Shown: one piece after another, positions 60,592 to 64,000 of the stretch
How the letters are laid out: the number at the start of each line of letters is the position of its first letter
Position numbering within the stretch: position 1 is the stretch's first letter
Assembly: GCA_026770025.1 (NCBI GenBank)
Contig: JAMXDE010000022.1
Coordinates: 1,146,058-1,210,057 of the forward strand
Source of the DNA: Craspedostauros australis
Lineage: Eukaryota; Bacillariophyta; Bacillariophyceae; Mastogloiales; Achnanthaceae
Direction of reading: 5' to 3'
Length of the DNA stretch: 64,000 nt
Position numbers and translations under genes: made by a program
The notes under the pieces: generated by a model
The model's input: the letters and a program-made list of their open reading frames with translations, nothing else
Told to the model about the DNA's origin: nothing
Database searches by the model: none

Positions 60592-61985
60592 AAGCACGTG
60601 GATGTGTGAGTATCACAGTTGATGGTGTTGACTTCCCCCTCCTCCCCCACAAGTCAGCCATTTCATGGGACTTGTGCCATCCTCCTGTAGTTGGAATGGT
60701 GTAGTTCCCCCTCCTCCCCCACAAGTCAGCCATTTCATGGGACTTGTGCCATCCTCCTGTAGTTGGAATGGTGTTGACAGATAGTTCATTTGGTGTTGAC
60801 TGTTGCATCTCGGTCTCACGTGTTGTTGTGTGTTGTGGCTGGTTGTACCATGTGGCACTGTGTGTGTGTGTGTGTGTGGATGTGTGAGTATCACAGTTGA
60901 TGGTGTTGACTTCCCCCTCCTCCCCCACAAGTCAGCCATTTCATGGGACTTGTGCCATCCTCCTGTAGTTGGAATGGTGTTGACAGATAGTTCATTTGAT
61001 GTTGACCATAGTTCATTCGATGTTGACTGTTGCATCACAGTCTCACATGTTGTTGTGTGTTGTTGCTGGTTGTGCCGTGTGGCAGTGTGTGTGTGTGTGG
61101 CAGTGTGTGTGTGTGAGCACGTGGATGTGTGAGTATCACAGTTGATGGTGTTGACTTCCCCCTCCTCCCCCACAAGTCAGCCATTTCATGGGACTTGTGC
61201 CATCCTCCTGTAGTTGGAATGGTGTTGACAGATAGTTCATTTGGTGTTGATAGATAGTTCATTGTGTGTTGACTGTTGCATCACGGTCTCACGTGTTGTT
61301 GTGTGTTGTGGCTGGTTGTACCGTGTGGCAGTGTGTGTGTGTGTGTGTGTGTGTGAGCACGTGGATGTGTGAGTATCACAGTTGATGGTGTTGACTTCCC
61401 CCTCCTCCCCCACAAGTCAGCCATTTCATGGGACTTGTGCCATCCTCCAGTAGTTGGAATGGTGTTGACAGATAGTTCATTTGGTGTTGACTGTTGCATC
61501 ACGGTCTCACGTGTTGTTGTGTGTTGTGGCTGGTTGTACCGTGTGGCAGTGTGTGTGTGTGTGTGAGCACGTGGATGTGTGAGTATCACAGTTGATGGTG
61601 TTGACTTCCCCCTCCTCCCCCACAAGTCAGCCATTTCATGGGACTTGTGCCATCCTCCAGTAGTTGGAATGGTGTTGACAGATAGTTCATTTGATGTTGA
61701 CTGTTGCATCACGGTCTCACGTGTTGTTGTGTGTTGTGGCTGGTTGTACCGTGTGACTGTGTGTGTGTGTGAGCACGTGGATGTGTGAGTATCACAGTTG
61801 ATGGTGTTGACTTCCCCCTCCTCCCCCACAAGTCAGCCATTTCATGGGACTTGTGCCATCCTCCTGTAGTTGGAATGGTGTTGACTTCCCCCTCCTCCCC
61901 CACAAGTGAGCCATTTCATGGGACTTGTGCCATCCTCCAGTAGTTGGAATGTGTTAACAATAGTTCATTTGATGTTGACAGATAG
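57620..61985 (+). repeat. Subtelomeric repeat B: CT-rich core, (TG)n tract, ~210-245-bp units
   Basis: The core CCACAAGTCAGCCATTTCAT with GGGACTTGTGCCATCCTCC is found about 23 times here. A full unit continues with TAGTTGGAATGGTGTTGACA, GATAGTTCATTT, TGTTGCATCACGGTCTCACG, TTGTGTGTTGTGGCTGGTTG, a (TG)n tract of 10-44 bases, then GAGCACGTGGATGTGTGAG and TATCACAGTTGATGGTGTTG. Short ~71-bp core-only units occur in places (57849/57920, 60332/60405, 61827/61900). Minus-strand frames through these units remain open only because the repeat lacks stops. Confidence 0.95.
57835..59012 (+). repeat. Higher-order block of repeat B, duplicated at ~60.32-61.48 kb
   Basis: The segment matches the one ~2.47 kb downstream over more than 1.1 kb, including rare variants: the GTGTAGTTCCCCC junction and the CACGGACTCACGTGTAG variant. 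The offset is 2485 before the (TG)n tract at 58079 and 2469 after it; only the TG length differs. The GGACTCACGTGTAG variant also occurs at ~59520. Confidence 0.8.
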
Positions 61986-62432
61986 TTCATTTGCCATTGA
62001 CAATGTTCATCTGCCATTAACGATGTTCATCTCACATTGACCATGTTCATCTCACATTAACATTGTTGCACGTGTTATCACATGTTGTTTGTGTTGTACT
62101 CATGCATCACTATCTCCATCACCAAGTTGATTCACAGTATGGTTCTTGTTGTCACATGTGTGTATGGACATGGTGAACATGTGTGTGTGCTTACATGTAC
62201 ATGGCACTGTGTATTGCAAGTACTGGTTGATGTTGAGTACTTTGATCATCGATATCTCACGTTGTAGTGGTCCGTTCAAGATGGTAGAAGTGTTGACAGG
62301 TACGTATGGACGTGGTGTGGCTGTGTGTACACACAGATGTACGTGAACATGTGTTCATCATGGTGTAGCGCTGTGTACATGTTTAACACGGTGTATCGCG
62401 TAGCTCGTAGTATCTCGTGTTGTTTGGGAGTT
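61986..62432 (+). repeat. Telomere-proximal duplicate block C, copy 1
   Basis: It starts with CCATTGACAATGTTCATCTG, continues with ACGTGTTATCACATGTTG and GCAAGTACTGGTTGATGTTG, and ends with TCGTAGTATCTCGTGTTG. Copy 2 at 62935-63355 is ~90% identical by eye. Both follow a GTTAACAATAGTTCATTTGA junction of repeat B. Confidence 0.85.
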
Positions 62433-62934
62433 TGTACCATGTGGCAGTGTGTGTGTGTGTGTGTGAGCACGTGGATGTGTGTGTGAGCACGTGGATGTGT
62501 GAGCATCACAGTTGATGGTGTTGACTTCCCCTTCCTCCCCCACAAGTCAGCCATTTCATGGGACTTGTGCCATCCTCCTGTAGTTGGAATGTGTTAACAA
62601 TAGTTCATTTGATGTTGACAGATAGTTCATTGTGTGTTGACTGTTGCATCACGGTCTCACGTGTTGTTGTGTGTTGTGGCTGGTTGTACTGTGTGACAGT
62701 GTGTGTGTGTGTGTGAGCATGTGGATGTGTGAGTATCACAGTTGATGGTGTTGACTTCCCCCTCCTCCCCCACAAGTCAGCCATTCCATGGGACTTGTGC
62801 CATCCTCCAGTAGTTGGAATGGTGTTGACTTCCCCCTCCTCCCCCACAAGTCAGCCATTTCATGGGACTTGTGCCATCCTCCTGTAGTTGGAATGTGTTA
62901 ACAATAGTTCATTTGATGTTGACAGATAGTTCAT
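62433..62934 (+). repeat. Repeat B units between the two block C copies
   Basis: Three further CT-rich cores (about 62540, 62770 and 62843) with (TG)n tracts separate the block C duplicates. Confidence 0.9.
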
Positions 62935-63355
62935 TTGCCATTGACAATGTTCATCTGCCATTCACCATGTTCATCTCACATTAACATGGTTGCACGTGTT
63001 ATCACATGTTGTTTGTGTTGTACTCATGCATCACTATCTCCATCACCAAGTCGATTCAGAGTGTGGTTCTTGATGTCACATGTGCGTACGGGCATGGTGA
63101 TCATGTGTGTGTGCTTACATGTACATGACACTGTGTATTGCAAGTACTGGTTGATGTTGAGTACTTTGATCATCAATATCTCACGCTGTAGTAATCCGTT
63201 GAAGATGGTAGAAGTATTGATGTGTGTGTATGGACACGTTGCGTGTGTGTGTACACATAGATGTACGTGAACATGCCTTCATCATGCTGTAGCGTGCTGT
63301 ACATGTTTAACACGGTGTATCGCGTGGCTCGTAGTATTTCGTGTTGTTTGGGAGT
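62935..63355 (+). repeat. Telomere-proximal duplicate block C, copy 2
   Basis: It has the same order of phrases as copy 1, from CCATTGACAATGTTCATCTG to TCGTAGTATTTCGTGTTG, with scattered substitutions and a shorter beginning. Confidence 0.85.
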
Positions 63356-63660
63356 CGCGGATGATGAACATTCGTCCGCACTATTGGGGAGTTGCGGATC
63401 ATCGACATTTTCCATACATTTACGTCTGTACGTCGACCGTACGTGTATATGTGCCCATACAAACGTCTGTACGTCGTCCGTCAGCGGACCCAAACATCGG
63501 TCTGACCGTCGAACGTGGGGTTGCGGAACATGAACATTTTCCATACAAAAACGTCCGTCCTTCGACCGTGTGTATTGCGTGCCCATACAAACGTCTGTAC
63601 GTCGTCCGTCAATCGACCCAAACTTCGGTCTGACCGTCGTACGTCGCCGTGTTAAATCCT
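63356..63660 (+). repeat. ~128-bp telomere-adjacent tandem repeat
   Basis: GTTGCGGATCATCGACATTT at ~63392 and GTTGCGGAACATGAACATTT at ~63520 start two units. Both contain CCCATACAAACGTCTGTACG, TCGTCCGTCA and CGGTCTGACCGTCG. A third partial unit starts at ~63356. Confidence 0.85.
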
Positions 63661-63705
63661 CGTACATTAGGGTTTGATTGGTTGCACCTGCGGACACTCA
63701 AATCC

Positions 63706-64000
63706 GGGTTAGGGTTAGGGTTAGGTTAGGGTTAGGGTTAGGGTTAGGGTTAGGGTTAGGGTTAGGGTTAGGGTTAGGGTTAGGGTTAGGGTTAGGGTTA
63801 GGGTTAGGGTTAGGGTTAGGGTTAGGGTTAGGGTTAGGGTTAGGGTTAGGGTTAGGGTTAGGGTTAGGGTTAGGGTTAGGGTTAGGGTTAGGGTTAGGGT
63901 TAGGGTTAGGGTTAGGGTTAGGGTTAGGGTTAGGGTTAGGGTTAGGGTTAGGGTTAGGGTTAGGGTTAGGGTTAGGGTTAGGGTTAGGGTTAGGGTTAGG
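63706..64000 (+). repeat. Telomere, (TTAGGG)n
   Basis: About 49 TTAGGG units run to the last base, G-rich strand 3'-outward, so this is a chromosome right end. One shortened TTAGG unit lies near 63721; the remainder is perfect. Confidence 0.98.

Noticed and set aside
57591-62847. Many minus-strand frames with GGWHKSHEMADLWG and poly-(HT) runs
   Set aside because: They are identical readings of repeat B and its TG tracts, with no independent evidence of coding.

Overview
The window is the right-hand end of a eukaryotic chromosome. The last ~295 bases are an almost perfect (TTAGGG)n array reading 5'->3' towards the end, preceded by ~13 kb of subtelomeric satellite. GT-AG introns, Ty1/copia, DIRS-like and LINE-like retroelements and the lack of any bacterial gene organisation all point to a nuclear genome. 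The copia families (one with an HVDD reverse transcriptase) and the overall mix recall diatom-like stramenopile genomes. That assignment is inference; no host housekeeping gene is present to confirm it.

Layout. 0-0.3 kb: 3' end of a copia element (COP-F), + strand. 1.0-8.2 kb: two copies of an unrecognised two-exon gene (family 1), each starting directly after a tandem-repeat array. Copy B is broken and fused tail-to-tail at ~8.16 kb with an antisense gene of a second family. 8.15-21.1 kb: two copies of that second family (family 2), which has the layout of a tyrosine recombinase. Both are pseudogenes, and copy D is split by an intact 7.4-kb copia element (COP-A, 11657-19036, 777-bp LTRs with no difference seen). 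22.7-32.1 kb: an old copia element (COP-C) split by a second intact copia element (COP-B, 23081-31533, 713-bp LTRs with two differences, target duplication GCCGC). 32.2-36.3 kb: a solo LTR and a decayed + strand copia element (COP-D). 36.3-42.9 kb: satellite fragments, a 5'-truncated antisense copia element (COP-E), a ~155-bp array and a possible BED-finger fragment. 43.3-50.5 kb: a large tyrosine-recombinase (DIRS-like) retroelement with gag, RT-RNase H and recombinase ORFs. 51.4-57.6 kb: a ~183-bp satellite interrupted by a solo LTR and a decayed LINE. 57.6-63.7 kb: a second subtelomeric repeat, ~26 copies of a CT-rich core with (TG)n tracts and higher-order duplications, then telomere-adjacent unique-type duplicates and the telomere.

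How it fits together. Essentially every recognisable coding sequence belongs to, or looks like, a mobile element. The insertions can be ordered: COP-A and COP-B are the youngest (intact ORFs, near-identical LTRs) and landed inside older elements, while COP-C, COP-D, the LINE and the family 1 and 2 copies carry stops, frameshifts or lost catalytic residues. LTRs related to COP-A recur as solo or partial copies at 32.2, 36.9 and 52.3 kb, so that family has been active here repeatedly. The least explained items are families 1 and 2 and the domain make-up of the DIRS-like element.
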